Source: Vibrio sp. VB16
GTDB taxonomy: Bacteria > Pseudomonadota > Gammaproteobacteria > Enterobacterales > Vibrionaceae
DNA length: 64,000 nt
Reading direction: 5' to 3'
Assembly (NCBI RefSeq): GCF_015594925.2
Contig: NZ_CP087591.1
Location: 1,116,001-1,180,000, forward strand
This document shows positions 1-8,193 of the stretch, in pieces. Within the stretch, counting starts at the first letter, position 1. Each line of letters opens with the position of its first letter. A model generated the notes under the pieces. The model searched no databases. It worked only from the letters and a program-made list of their open reading frames with translations, and had not been told where the DNA came from. The position numbers and the translations under genes are program-made.

Positions 1-2
1 CT

Positions 3-458
3 TTTAAAAATCAGATAACAAAAATTGAATTAAAGATAGCAAAGATGATAGAAGAGAGCCCTGAGTATCAGGCTAAAAACATGATCCTACAAAGTATGCC
101 TGGAGTAGGTAAAATTGTCGCGGCGTCCATTATCAGCAATGTTCCAGAATTAGGGTATATCACCAACAAACAAGCAGCTTCGCTTATTGGTGTCGCTCCA
201 ATAACTAAGGAAAGTGGTCGGTTTAAAGGAAAAAGAACTATCCAAGGTGGCCGCTCTCAAGTTCGCACCGTTCTCTATATGGCGATGATGTCAGCTATGC
301 AATGCAACCCTATATTTAAACGGAATTATCAGCGACTTCTTCAGCAGGGGAAACCAAAAAAAGTCGCTATTATTGCCTGTGTAAGAAAAATGGTTGTTAT
401 CTTAAATTCAATGTTAAGGGATGGTGTAATGTGGGATGAAACCGTAGCAAAAAATTAG
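3..458 (+). CDS. IS110-family transposase, C-terminal part (5' end outside window)
   Basis: Reading frame is open from the window edge, so this is the C-terminal part of a longer protein; the ATG at 45 is internal. The visible residues form the IS116/IS110/IS902 C-terminal domain (transposase_20): a helix-hairpin-helix-like stretch SMPGVGKIVAASIISNVPE, then ASLIGVAPITKESG and GGRSQVRTVLYMAMMSA, followed by a basic C-terminal helix. In this family the N-terminal DEDD RuvC-like domain does catalysis with the C-terminal serine; the N-terminal domain would lie upstream. The stop at 456-458 is followed by about 350 bp of non-coding DNA before thiH. Confident at family level; the group (IS110 or IS1111) cannot be settled without the element ends. 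Confidence 0.9.
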   Translation, partial: FKNQITKIELKIAKMIEESPEYQAKNMILQSMPGVGKIVAASIISNVPELGYITNKQAASLIGVAPITKESGRFKGKRTIQGGRSQVRTVLYMAMMSAMQCNPIFKRNYQRLLQQGKPKKVAIIACVRKMVVILNSMLRDGVMWDETVAKN

Positions 459-807
459 CTATTGACACCATAGCCCCTTGTTAAGGGGCAAATTGTAGTT
501 GGTTAAAATGTGAAATGGAACGGGATCAACCTATCCGGGTGAGTAACATGGCCAGCAAATTTATCGAAGAAATCAGGCAGAGTTGTAGTGGATGGGATAA
601 ATTGGTTTGTTGCATATAGATAGTTAACATGTTTTCCAATATCTGAGTTAATCCGCAAAGTGCTCTTGGGTACCTAGGCCTAGCTCACTTTGAAAAGACA
701 AATGTTGGACTGCTCAGAGAAGCGTCTAGTCTGACTGGAGCCGATCACTATGAATACCGAACTTAAAATGAACAGTCAGACAGTTTGATGCTCTTGTTTA
801 TAGTTCA
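459..807. other. Non-coding tail of the IS110-like element; possible bridge RNA region
   Basis: This 349-bp stretch contains no convincing ORF. It starts with a compact hairpin at 473-489 (arms GCCCCTT and AAGGGGC, 3-nt loop). Near its far end an inverted pair AGTCTGACT (728-736) and AGTCAGAC (774-781) is seen. In IS110-family elements a long non-coding end encodes a structured guide (bridge or seek) RNA, and in the IS1111 group this lies downstream of the transposase. Position and length fit that, but the element boundary is not defined here. Confidence 0.4.
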
Positions 808-1920
808 TTAGCCGGAGTAAATATAGTGCCAATCTTTCCATACCACTTCAAAACCATTCTGTTTAACGGCAAGTGCCACATCTGAAACCGAACGGTCATC
901 ACTAATCGAAAACTGCTCTAGTTCTGGTTCATCGTTAGCATAACCACCCGGCTGAGTTTTCGAGCCAGCCGACATGCTTGTTACACCCAGTGGCAATACA
1001 TTATCACGAAACTCGGGAGATTCTCGGGTCGATAACGATAATTCCACCTGCGAATTAAACATCCGATAGGCACAGATCAACTGAACTAACTGACGATCAC
1101 TCATTATCGCCTTAGGCTGTAAGCCCCCTTCACAAGGGCGTAGACGCGGGAATGAAATAGAATATCGGGTTTGCCAATACGTACGTTCAAGGTAATCAAG
1201 GTGAGTCGCAGCAAAGAAACAATCTACCCGCCACTCTTCAAGCCCAATCAGCACCCCGATCCCAACTTTGTCTATCCCTGCTTTAGCCAAGCGATCGGGT
1301 GTGGCAAGGCGATACTCAAAGTCCATTTTATTGCCACGCAAATGATGTTCTGCATACGTAGAAGCATTATAAGTTTCTTGATACACCATCACGGCATTCA
1401 ACCCTAATGTTTTCAGTTCTGCATATTCTTCTTGCGCTAACGGTTGTACTTCCATAGCCACATAGCTAAATTGTTGTTTAATTGCCGGCACACTTTCACG
1501 AAAATACTCAATGCCCACTTTGCGTTCATGCTCCCCCGTCACTAATAATATGCTATCAAAGTTCATCGCTTTGATAGCTTGGCATTCTTGGCTAATTTCT
1601 TCCAAGGTAAGCGTACGACGCTTAATCCGGTTTTCCATTGAAAAACCACAATAAGTACAGGCATTCGAACAAAGATTAGAAAGATACAAAGGCACATAAA
1701 ACGACATGGTATGCCCAAATCGTTTACGGGTTAATGCTGCAGACTGCTGTGCCATTTGTTCTAAATACGGTTCAGCCGCTGGAGAAATCAACGCTTTGAA
1801 ATCTTCCAAATCACGCTTTGGTTTACGTAATGCACGCTCTACATCTGCTGCAGTTTTACTATAAATAGATAGGCGTATATCATCCCAATTCAATTGCTTC
1901 CAAACATCAACGTAACTCAT
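808..1920 (-). CDS. thiH: 2-iminoacetate synthase ThiH
   Basis: Radical SAM enzyme that cleaves tyrosine to dehydroglycine and p-cresol, supplying the glycine imine for thiazole formation by ThiG. The radical SAM motif CSNACTYC places the three cluster cysteines at about 84, 88 and 91, followed by GFSMENRIKR; the C-terminal half has SFPRLRPCEGG and STRESPEFRDN, typical of ThiH, and length (370 aa) matches the family. A GTG two codons upstream (1926) is possible, but the AAGGGG ribosome site sits 5 nt before the ATG at 1920 and would overlap the GTG. Last gene of the thi operon, 9 bp after thiG. Confidence 0.95.
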   Translation of the reverse strand: MSYVDVWKQLNWDDIRLSIYSKTAADVERALRKPKRDLEDFKALISPAAEPYLEQMAQQSAALTRKRFGHTMSFYVPLYLSNLCSNACTYCGFSMENRIKRRTLTLEEISQECQAIKAMNFDSILLVTGEHERKVGIEYFRESVPAIKQQFSYVAMEVQPLAQEEYAELKTLGLNAVMVYQETYNASTYAEHHLRGNKMDFEYRLATPDRLAKAGIDKVGIGVLIGLEEWRVDCFFAATHLDYLERTYWQTRYSISFPRLRPCEGGLQPKAIMSDRQLVQLICAYRMFNSQVELSLSTRESPEFRDNVLPLGVTSMSAGSKTQPGGYANDEPELEQFSISDDRSVSDVALAVKQNGFEVVWKDWHYIYSG

Positions 1921-1929
1921 GCTCACCCC

Positions 1930-2700
1930 TTATGCAGTTTGATCTAAGAAAGCCGTTAATGGGCTTGACGCAATTGCATGATTTATGGTGTTAGATAAAC
2001 CTGCTTCATACCCCATACGCCCGCTTTCAACTGCTAGTTTGAACGCTCGTCCCATGGTAATAGGGTCGGCTGCAGTGGCAATCGCCGTATTCACTAACAC
2101 GGCATCAGCTCCCATTTCCATGGCTTCAGATGCATGAGATGGCGCGCCAATACCCGCATCAATGATAACTGGCACTCGCGCCTGATCGATAATAATCTCA
2201 AGAAAATCACGCGATGCCAGCCCTTTATTTGAACCAATCGGTGCACCTAACGGCATCACGGCAGCACAGCCAACTTCTTCTAAACGCTTACATAACACTG
2301 GATCCGCATGACAATACGGCAAGACTATAAAACCCTGACGCACTAGTTCGGCAGCTGCAGCCAATGTTTCAATTGGATCGGGCATTAAGTATTTAGGGTC
2401 TGGGTGAATTTCTAACTTCAGCCAATTTGTGCCCAAGGCTTCACGAGCCAACTGGGCGGCAAAAATGGCTTCGTTCGCATTTTTCGCGCCCGAAGTATTA
2501 GGAAGTAAATTAACTCCCGCTTGGATCAAGGGAGCAAGAATGTCGTCGTCACGGTTATCAATATCAACACGTTTTAACGCCATCGTAACCAGCTCAGATC
2601 CAGAGGTAATGATGGATCTCGCCATCACTTGACTATTGGCATATTTACCCGTTCCGGTAAAAAGACGAGAAGAGAACGTTTTATCTGCAATGGTTAACAT
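1930..2700 (-). CDS. thiG: Thiazole synthase ThiG
   Basis: TIM-barrel enzyme that joins 1-deoxy-D-xylulose 5-phosphate, ThiS thiocarboxylate and dehydroglycine into the thiazole phosphate carboxylate of thiamine. Diagnostic segments are FTGTGKY near the N-terminus, NTSGAKNANEA, the Schiff-base lysine in NWLKLEIHPDP (Lys95), MPLGAPIGSNKGL and the phosphate-binding DAGIGAPSHA. Length 256 aa is normal. The start is preceded by a GGAGG that lies inside the last codons of thiS, so the two are probably translationally coupled. It forms the thiazole branch with ThiF, ThiS and ThiH, all of which look intact. Confidence 0.97.
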   Translation of the reverse strand: MLTIADKTFSSRLFTGTGKYANSQVMARSIITSGSELVTMALKRVDIDNRDDDILAPLIQAGVNLLPNTSGAKNANEAIFAAQLAREALGTNWLKLEIHPDPKYLMPDPIETLAAAAELVRQGFIVLPYCHADPVLCKRLEEVGCAAVMPLGAPIGSNKGLASRDFLEIIIDQARVPVIIDAGIGAPSHASEAMEMGADAVLVNTAIATAADPITMGRAFKLAVESGRMGYEAGLSNTINHAIASSPLTAFLDQTA

Positions 2701-2701
2701 C

Positions 2702-2938
2702 TTAGCCTCCAGCTATAGCTTGAAATAAAGCAATACGGTCATCTGCACTTAATATCGTGCTAGCCCATTGGCTGCGCGCAACAATATCGTCATTAAGGGC
2801 AACGGCTGTTGCTAGTAAGGGCATTTGTAATTCAGTAAGTAGCGCTTCAAGATCTAAGCCTACTGAACACTCGACCGGTTTCTCATTGACCAACACTTGG
2901 ATCATTACATCGGTTGAATTCTCGATATGGGTTGTCAT
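2702..2938 (-). CDS. thiS: Sulfur carrier protein ThiS
   Basis: Ubiquitin-like sulfur carrier; ThiF adenylates its C-terminal glycine, which then carries the thiocarboxylate used by ThiG. The protein ends in AIAGG, the required Gly-Gly tail, and its core (VNEKPVECSVGLDLEALLTEL, then ATAVALNDDIVARSQW) is ThiS-like. The ATG at 2938 has an upstream GGAGAG and lies 7 bp after the thiF stop, so I prefer it (78 aa). An ATG at 2905 would give the more usual 67 aa but has no ribosome site. A longer in-frame start at 3001 lies inside thiF and is unlikely. Confidence 0.9.
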   Translation of the reverse strand: MTTHIENSTDVMIQVLVNEKPVECSVGLDLEALLTELQMPLLATAVALNDDIVARSQWASTILSADDRIALFQAIAGG

Positions 2939-2945
2939 TAGTGAC

Positions 2946-3719
2946 TTACTCTCCGTTGTCATTGTGCTGGCTGCACACTGGACACTGTGGATCTGCAGCA
3001 ATATTAAATTGCTGCCAAGCCATGGTTAGTCCATTAAATTGTTGCAGAGCGGCAAAGGCCACAATGCCTGCTCCAGTGATGCATTTGATGGCTTCTAAAG
3101 CTTGCATCGTCCCCATAATGCCAACCACCGGGCCTGCAATACCTGTGTTACTGCAACTTAGAGACTCTGGCGTTGTATCTGGCTGGTTTGGAAATAAACA
3201 GTGGTAACACGGTCCTATCCCAGAACGATTATCAAATGCCATTAACTGACCTTGCCAACGAATAGCAGCCCCTGATATCAAGGGCTTTTTCGCTTTAACA
3301 CACGCTTGATTGACTGCATGACGTGTTGGCAAATTATCAGAGCAATCCAAGACAATGTCTGCCAGTGCCACTTCAATGGCTAATTGCTGACCAGCTAATA
3401 GTGTCTGCACCGCTCTGACTTTTATATAAGGGTTTAAGGCCTGAAGATGTTCAATTGCCATCTTGGCTTTACTTCTACCTTGGTCAGCATCACGGTAAAT
3501 AACCTGACGCTGTAAGTTGGAACTTTCGACAACGTCGTCGTCGGCAATCACTATATTTCCGACCCCAGCCCCTGCAAGATAAAGCGCGGCTGCGGAACCT
3601 AAACCACCAGCACCGACAAGCAGTATTTGTGCTTGAATTAATTTCTGTTGCCCAAGCTCTGCTATATCTGACAGCATAATTTGGCGGCTATAACGTAAAA
3701 ATTCTTGATCAGTCAGCAT
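2946..3719 (-). CDS. thiF: ThiS adenylyltransferase ThiF
   Basis: E1-like enzyme that activates the ThiS C-terminus with ATP. The nucleotide-binding loop GAGGLGSAA is at residues 36-44, followed by DDDVVESSNLQRQV, which is the usual ThiF/MoeB E1 signature. CYHC and CPVC pairs in the C-terminal half are expected zinc ligands, and SCSNTGIAGPVVG carries the reactive-cysteine region. The ATG at 3719 has a GGGTGG upstream; a GTG at 3728 is an alternative. It overlaps the end of thiE by 11 bp, consistent with a single polycistronic message. Length (257 aa) is normal for ThiF. Confidence 0.95.
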   Translation of the reverse strand: MLTDQEFLRYSRQIMLSDIAELGQQKLIQAQILLVGAGGLGSAAALYLAGAGVGNIVIADDDVVESSNLQRQVIYRDADQGRSKAKMAIEHLQALNPYIKVRAVQTLLAGQQLAIEVALADIVLDCSDNLPTRHAVNQACVKAKKPLISGAAIRWQGQLMAFDNRSGIGPCYHCLFPNQPDTTPESLSCSNTGIAGPVVGIMGTMQALEAIKCITGAGIVAFAALQQFNGLTMAWQQFNIAADPQCPVCSQHNDNGE

Positions 3720-4980
3720 CAATACCACCCATTACTTTCTCGGTAATTGCTTTAGGAAATTCAGGGCGCACTAATAAATGGTTAAATGCATTAACTACCG
3801 CTCCAACATCGCTAGCCTCGGTAATTGCACGTACCACAGCAACACTACTAACCCCCGTACACCACACTTTTTCAGCACAAGGTAAATCAATGCCACCAAT
3901 TGCAACCGTTGGAAATGTATCGCCAATTAACTTTTGGTATAACGCCAAACGGTTCAAACCTTGCGGTTTTGATGGCATTGTTTTTGTCGTGGTAGGAAAG
4001 ATATGACCCAGTGCGATATAACTTGGTGAGAATTCAACGGCACGTAAGATTTCGTAATAACCATGCGTCGACAAGCCAATTCGTAAACCCGCTTGCTGGA
4101 TCGCCACTAAGTCTGCTGTTTCAAGATCTTCTTGACCGAGGTGGACACCGTACGCTTTATGGATTATCGCCAGTTGCCAATAGTCATTCACAAATACTTG
4201 TGCTTTGTGTTGATTACCCGCGGCTATAACTTGCTGTACCTGAGTTTCAAGTTGTGGGTCTTGCGGGTTCTTAATCCGTAATTGTGTGGTTTTTACACCA
4301 AGATTAATTAAACGCTCTATCCACTCTGCCGTATCAACCACCGGATATAGCGCCAGTTTCTGTGAATCAGTGGCAGAGAACGGTTCAACAGCCAGTTCTT
4401 TACTTTGCCAACCCAACGCATCCACTTCAGGATGATTCGCCGTTAACGGACGAGGAAACAACTCACGAGATAATGGCCAGCTAACTTCAACGTGACCATT
4501 TTGGTGAGTACTTTGATACCCACACGCATGAGCTCGCGCTAATGTCACGGCATCTTCCAAAGGGTAATCTAAGGCTAATGCGCAAAGTAACATGGCACGT
4601 TGTGCCTCACTGCCTCTAGCATGATGGCAGTAAACCGCACGCGCTTCACCATTGTGGTGCCAAATATCAACACAGCCCTTCTCAGTAGGAAGACCACACA
4701 CAATCATGCGGCTGTCTTGTTCAACTTTTACTTGCATTTCCCTAACGTTAGGATACGGGGCATACCATTGATCCTGTATTTCGAATCCTGAGAAATCGGC
4801 TTCAGTCTGGTTGAAAAGCAGACTGAGCTGGCGCTCTTCAATCTTAATCTCTACAGCATTCAATTCACTCACGCTAACACTAACGGCATCACCAAGTTGA
4901 TATTGTTCTGCATTTGCAAGCAGCAATTCAACATGCCTAAGCAGTGGCGTTAAATAATCAGGTAAACATAACGAGCTCAT
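3709..4980 (-). CDS. thiE: Thiamine-phosphate synthase ThiE with long N-terminal extension
   Basis: Joins the HMP pyrimidine diphosphate and thiazole phosphate to give thiamine phosphate. The C-terminal part (about residues 215-410) is the TIM-barrel synthase: FVNDYWQLAI, GVHLGQEDL, GLSTHGYYEI, YIALGHIFPT with TKTMPSKPQGL, and AIGGID. The first 210 residues are not part of a standard ThiE (about 210 aa); a short segment, LLCALALDYPLEDAVTLARA, resembles the C-terminal helices of the HMP kinase ThiD, but no kinase motifs remain. Such 400-plus-residue ThiE proteins are a feature of vibrios. The start overlaps the thiC stop (TAATG), indicating coupling. Confidence 0.92.
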   Translation of the reverse strand: MSSLCLPDYLTPLLRHVELLLANAEQYQLGDAVSVSVSELNAVEIKIEERQLSLLFNQTEADFSGFEIQDQWYAPYPNVREMQVKVEQDSRMIVCGLPTEKGCVDIWHHNGEARAVYCHHARGSEAQRAMLLCALALDYPLEDAVTLARAHACGYQSTHQNGHVEVSWPLSRELFPRPLTANHPEVDALGWQSKELAVEPFSATDSQKLALYPVVDTAEWIERLINLGVKTTQLRIKNPQDPQLETQVQQVIAAGNQHKAQVFVNDYWQLAIIHKAYGVHLGQEDLETADLVAIQQAGLRIGLSTHGYYEILRAVEFSPSYIALGHIFPTTTKTMPSKPQGLNRLALYQKLIGDTFPTVAIGGIDLPCAEKVWCTGVSSVAVVRAITEASDVGAVVNAFNHLLVRPEFPKAITEKVMGGIDAD

Positions 4981-5405
4981 TAGATTTCCTCTTGAACAGA
5001 GTGATATAGCTCATTGCCTCGAGAACGAAATTCATCAAGGGTTTCATCCAATAAACGTTCTTTGGTATAAATTGAATTTGATTGCCCCAATAATATGGTG
5101 TCGCCACGCTCTTCAATCCAACCTGAACGTACTATTTCTAAGCCATCATAAATATTAGCGGGTTGATTGGGGTCGGTATAAAAGCCAGACGTATCATAAA
5201 CACGAACCAGTTCATTTGGTTCTAAAATAGGATCCTTTCTATTATCACCGATTAAGCTATCAGCCAATGAAATTTCACGCATCGGTACTTGGATGTCTGT
5301 TCGACTACCTTGAACGTACACTTTTTGTGAATTAGGGAAAGGTTCTACAGTCAGTGAATCTATAAATTGTTTAGCTTCCAATCTCGCGTGTTTGCGAATC
5401 GTCAT
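4980..5405 (-). pseudogene. thiC: thiC remnant: HMP-phosphate synthase with a large in-frame internal deletion
   Basis: Full-length ThiC is about 640 aa; this frame has 141. Residues 1-125 match the ThiC N-terminal domain (PFPNSQKVYVQGSR, PMREISLADSLIG, VYDTSGFYTDP, GWIEERGDT, YTKERLLDETLDE). Residues 126-141 match the extreme C-terminus of ThiC, where FRSRGNELYH corresponds to the usual E-F-(K/R)-x-x-G-x-E-(L/I)-Y ending. About 500 residues, including the whole TIM barrel and the CxxCx4C cluster site, are missing, with the fusion near position 5030. The promoter, riboswitch and ribosome site (AAAGGAA) are intact and the stop still overlaps thiE, so downstream translation is preserved. The product cannot make HMP phosphate. 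A sequencing or assembly collapse is the main alternative. Confidence 0.88.
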
Positions 5406-5554
5406 AGCAAATTCCTTTGTCGCTATTTAGGGAAAGTTGCTTGGCGGGTTGGTACATAAACAAGAGGCGTACACATAATATGTGTCGCATGATCTGATAC
5501 GCTAACATAAATATCAATAATATTTTCATCAATACCGTTAGGTAGAAAATTTTC

Positions 5555-5637
5555 TCTTGTTTCCTTCGCAGGTATTAGCCTGATCAGGTTCAACGGATCC
5601 CGTAATACGGTCTCAGCCATGTGGCACTCCGACAAGT
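5555..5637 (-). promoter_or_regulatory. TPP riboswitch (THI element)
   Basis: Read on the minus strand the leader has the conserved THI core in order: CGGAGTGCC, GGCTGAGA, GGATCC, GTTGAACCTGATCAGG, CTAATACCTGCG and AAGGAA, closed by a CTTGT/ACAAG helix. This aptamer binds thiamine pyrophosphate and lowers thi expression when it is plentiful. It lies about 150 nt upstream of the thiC start; the intervening AT-rich leader would hold the expression platform. Confidence 0.97.
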
Positions 5638-5647
5638 TTCAAGAGGG

Positions 5648-5676
5648 AGTATAAGAAAGGGAACTTGTCACTGCAA
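5648..5676 (-). promoter_or_regulatory. Sigma-70 promoter of the thi operon
   Basis: On the minus strand TTGCAG and TATACT are separated by exactly 17 nt. The predicted transcription start falls a few bases before the TPP aptamer, which is where a riboswitch-controlled leader should begin. Confidence 0.75.
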
Positions 5677-5759
5677 CAACAAAACCTAAAAAGTGATGAC
5701 GTCGCAATAAAAAAAAACGTCACGAATCAATGAGGACACACACCTCATATTTTCAAAAT

Positions 5760-5793
5760 GCTCCATCTTTTTACTAAGTGAAAAGGATGGAGC
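5760..5793 (-). terminator. Hairpin terminator after the coiled-coil lipoprotein gene
   Basis: Inverted arms GCTCCATC (5760-5767) and GATGGAGC (5786-5793), extended inward by imperfect A/T pairing. On the minus strand the stem is followed by ATTTTG. It separates the lipoprotein gene from the thi promoter. Confidence 0.65.
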
Positions 5794-5833
5794 ATAACGC
5801 TATTTTTACTCGTTGTTCATACCTATACCGGAA

Positions 5834-7279
5834 TTAATGTTCCTGCCAAGGTTGTATTGATTTTCCGTCTTTCCATTTGTAAGGCGTCGTTGCTTTTTTC
5901 TCCGCTTCTTTAACGCTTAAATCTCTCCTTGTGGCTTTCCCAATATATTCACTGAATTCGCCAGTAAGATATTCATTATATAACCTTGGCCCATCACCAC
6001 TGGTAGCAATCCATTTGTGTTTCGATATTGGCATTTCTTTGACTTCACCAGCAGTCATATAATTGGTGTCTCTGATCTGATAGTGCGTACTGGATATGCG
6101 TTCAAGGTGATCATTGTTTACAACGTACTTATTTTCTAAATATGCGTATCTGTTACCGCGAGACCAAAAGTACTCTTGAGTCGTAATTTTATTTCCTGTC
6201 CGTTGCCAAGCACCATTAGAGATTGAGCCGTTTTCTTGTTTGCCACTGTTAGGATTTAGTCGCCATATAAAACGTAGGTAATACCCTTCTGGATAAAAAT
6301 ATAATTCATTGTAGAGCGGATACCCCCCTTGAAGCTGGGGAGGCAGCGTCTTTAACTCAGCAGCGGTTTGTTTCCATTGATAACCGCCACCCGAGGCTAG
6401 GATTTGTTCTGATGCACCTGAGTGATGAGTGTTATTGGCTTTGCTTTTTGTTAGTTTTTCCGCTGCTACCTTGTCAGCTGCAATTTGCTCGGCTAGTACT
6501 TTTTCGGCCGCTAGTTTCTCCGCCGCTAACCTGTCAGCTGTAACTTTCTCGGCCAATAACTTTTCAGCCGCCAATCTTTCCGACTCTTGTTTCAGTGCTA
6601 ATAAAGCTAAGGCCTCTGCTTCTGCTTTCTTTTGGTTCTGTAAAGCGAGCTTCGTCTCTGTTTCAGCTAACTCTTTCTTTAGGGCCGCGACTCTGGCATC
6701 GCCAATCTCATCGGGGATCGCAGGAGAAGGAGGTGCAATATCCTTTTCTGCTGGGTATCTTTTCATTAGTAGGGGTACTTGAGGTTCATATTCTGTTGCA
6801 TCGTATGCACTTGAATGAATACCTTCAATTAAACCGCTCGCATGTCGGCAATTGGACGTCATGTTTTTGTTACTTAAGTCTTTATCGAAATAAAAGCTGT
6901 AGACCTTTTCCACCTCTACTTCCACCTTCACATTACACACGAAACTATCGTCAATTTCCGATGGTGGAACAGGGTGTTCACTTGCGACATAAGACGGGAA
7001 TGCCATGGTGATATCATAGCCACCTGGTTCTAGATCGAGTTCAACCAATCCACTTCTAAACTCTGCAATCTGTTGGTCGTTTACGAAATAAGAAAGAAAT
7101 ACGCCACCGCTAACAAACCGTTGGTTACGCCATAGCAACAACTTGGCTTTTGTCTTACTCAGTAGAGATGGCTCAGTCGCATTAAAATTGTGCCCCTTAC
7201 TTTGGGAAGGATTTACGGCACAACCGATAAGAAGGGCGGTCATAATCAGTATAACGATAGACTTGTGTGTGTCTTTCAT
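5834..7279 (-). CDS. Predicted lipoprotein with DUF2846-like domain and Ala-Glu-Lys coiled coil
   Basis: Function unknown. The N-terminus is a lipoprotein signal (IVILIMTALLIGC, lipobox cysteine 20). Residues 45-130 (KLLLWRNQRFVSGG, VFLSYFVNDQQIAEF, LDLEPGGYDI) resemble the DUF2846 domain of small envelope lipoproteins. Residues 190-280 form a highly charged coiled coil built of near-repeats of the form (A/D)(K/R)xAAEK(L/V). The C-terminal 190 residues (GGGYQWKQTAAELK, YPEGYYLRFIWRLNP, NGAWQRTGNKI) have no family I recognise but are rich in aromatic strands. The start has AGAGG 6 nt upstream. Monocistronic, with its own terminator. Probably anchored in the outer membrane; confident on the lipoprotein call only. 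Confidence 0.8.
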   Translation of the reverse strand: MKDTHKSIVILIMTALLIGCAVNPSQSKGHNFNATEPSLLSKTKAKLLLWRNQRFVSGGVFLSYFVNDQQIAEFRSGLVELDLEPGGYDITMAFPSYVASEHPVPPSEIDDSFVCNVKVEVEVEKVYSFYFDKDLSNKNMTSNCRHASGLIEGIHSSAYDATEYEPQVPLLMKRYPAEKDIAPPSPAIPDEIGDARVAALKKELAETETKLALQNQKKAEAEALALLALKQESERLAAEKLLAEKVTADRLAAEKLAAEKVLAEQIAADKVAAEKLTKSKANNTHHSGASEQILASGGGYQWKQTAAELKTLPPQLQGGYPLYNELYFYPEGYYLRFIWRLNPNSGKQENGSISNGAWQRTGNKITTQEYFWSRGNRYAYLENKYVVNNDHLERISSTHYQIRDTNYMTAGEVKEMPISKHKWIATSGDGPRLYNEYLTGEFSEYIGKATRRDLSVKEAEKKATTPYKWKDGKSIQPWQEH

Positions 7280-7599
7280 CTAAAAACCTCTACTAAAAAA
7301 TTCATTATTAATATGGTTACGCTTTATTGAATCATATTTTCAAATGATAAGGTCTAACTAGATCAATTAAATAGGAGTTAATGAGCACTGGTTCGATTCT
7401 GCAAAACGAGAGTTGTATGAAGAAACCTCTTTAACAGGCTAATGATTGGATGCCACAGACTCTATGTGTATGTTACTTAGGGTATTTTATGCTGGTCATG
7501 AAAACGGGCAGAATCATCAATATGTTATGGGAGTTAGGCGAGCGGCTTAACACACACTCTTAAGGCGTTACAAAACAAGTGTTAAAATTACCTCGATTT
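7280..7599. other. Intergenic region, 320 bp
   Basis: No ORF with a ribosome site. The promoter of the lipoprotein gene should lie at its low-coordinate end. At about 7531-7549 GTTAGGC and GCTTAAC stand close together and look superficially like integron attC core sites, but no folded attC or cassette structure follows. Confidence 0.4.
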
Positions 7600-8193
7600 T
7601 TACAGCCCTTTCAGTCGGTCTTTGTGTTCCATAAGCAGGTTTATGGCGTCCAGATACTGATATAATCCGTTACCCTCGAGCTGGTAAAGATCGACCTTAT
7701 TATCTTCCAGCAATAACCCTCTACTCCTAGCCATTTCCAACAAGTTGGCCTGTTTAAGCAGGCGGAAGAGTAAGCCATCGGTATTTTCTTCTGCTGAGGC
7801 AATTTCTTCCCTGAGCTGATTGTTAAGCGTATACAACTGATTCGTCTCTTCAGGGACAATCATCGCTGGTGATAGCTTATCGTGCAGGATCAGACCTGAA
7901 AAATAGGCAACGAGAAGGCCGACTGCGGTTATCAGGTTTACACCCACGGTGAGATAGCTGATTATAATGACAAGAACGGACAGGCCACAAATCCAGCTCA
8001 GTCGATTGAGGGTTTGTCTGCGCCTTTGCCCACGTTCAGCCTTTAACAGTATTTGGTTCAGGGTCAGAAGTTGCTGACAGCCGTCTTTTAGGTGATTTTC
8101 ATATAAAGCGATAGCCGTCATGGCTTCTTTTCCGTCGTCACTGTTGATTGCTTGCTGGTTTTCTACGTGCTGATGTTGATCTATCTGGGGCAT
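7600..8193 (-). CDS. Hypothetical inner-membrane protein with two transmembrane helices
   Basis: Not a family I recognise. The protein begins with a hydrophilic, Gln/His-rich segment (MPQIDQHQHVENQQA), then a basic stretch (ERGQRRRQTLNR) and two adjacent hydrophobic helices (LSWICGLSVLVIIISYLTV and ITAVGLLVAYFSGLIL), followed by a soluble, probably coiled-coil C-terminal domain of about 90 residues. The layout suggests a hairpin in the inner membrane with both ends in the cytoplasm. An in-frame TTG at 8250 would add 19 residues; neither start has a strong ribosome site, and I prefer the ATG at 8193. No link to neighbours is evident. Confidence 0.6.
   Translation of the reverse strand: MPQIDQHQHVENQQAINSDDGKEAMTAIALYENHLKDGCQQLLTLNQILLKAERGQRRRQTLNRLSWICGLSVLVIIISYLTVGVNLITAVGLLVAYFSGLILHDKLSPAMIVPEETNQLYTLNNQLREEIASAEENTDGLLFRLLKQANLLEMARSRGLLLEDNKVDLYQLEGNGLYQYLDAINLLMEHKDRLKGL

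Noticed and set aside
5423..5635. 70-codon minus-strand ORF upstream of thiC
   Set aside because: It overlaps the TPP riboswitch and its leader; the conserved aptamer sequence explains the stretch and there is no ribosome site.
7529..7600. attC-like core sites GTTAGGC and GCTTAAC
   Set aside because: Spacing and order do not form a foldable attC, and no cassette array or integrase is present.
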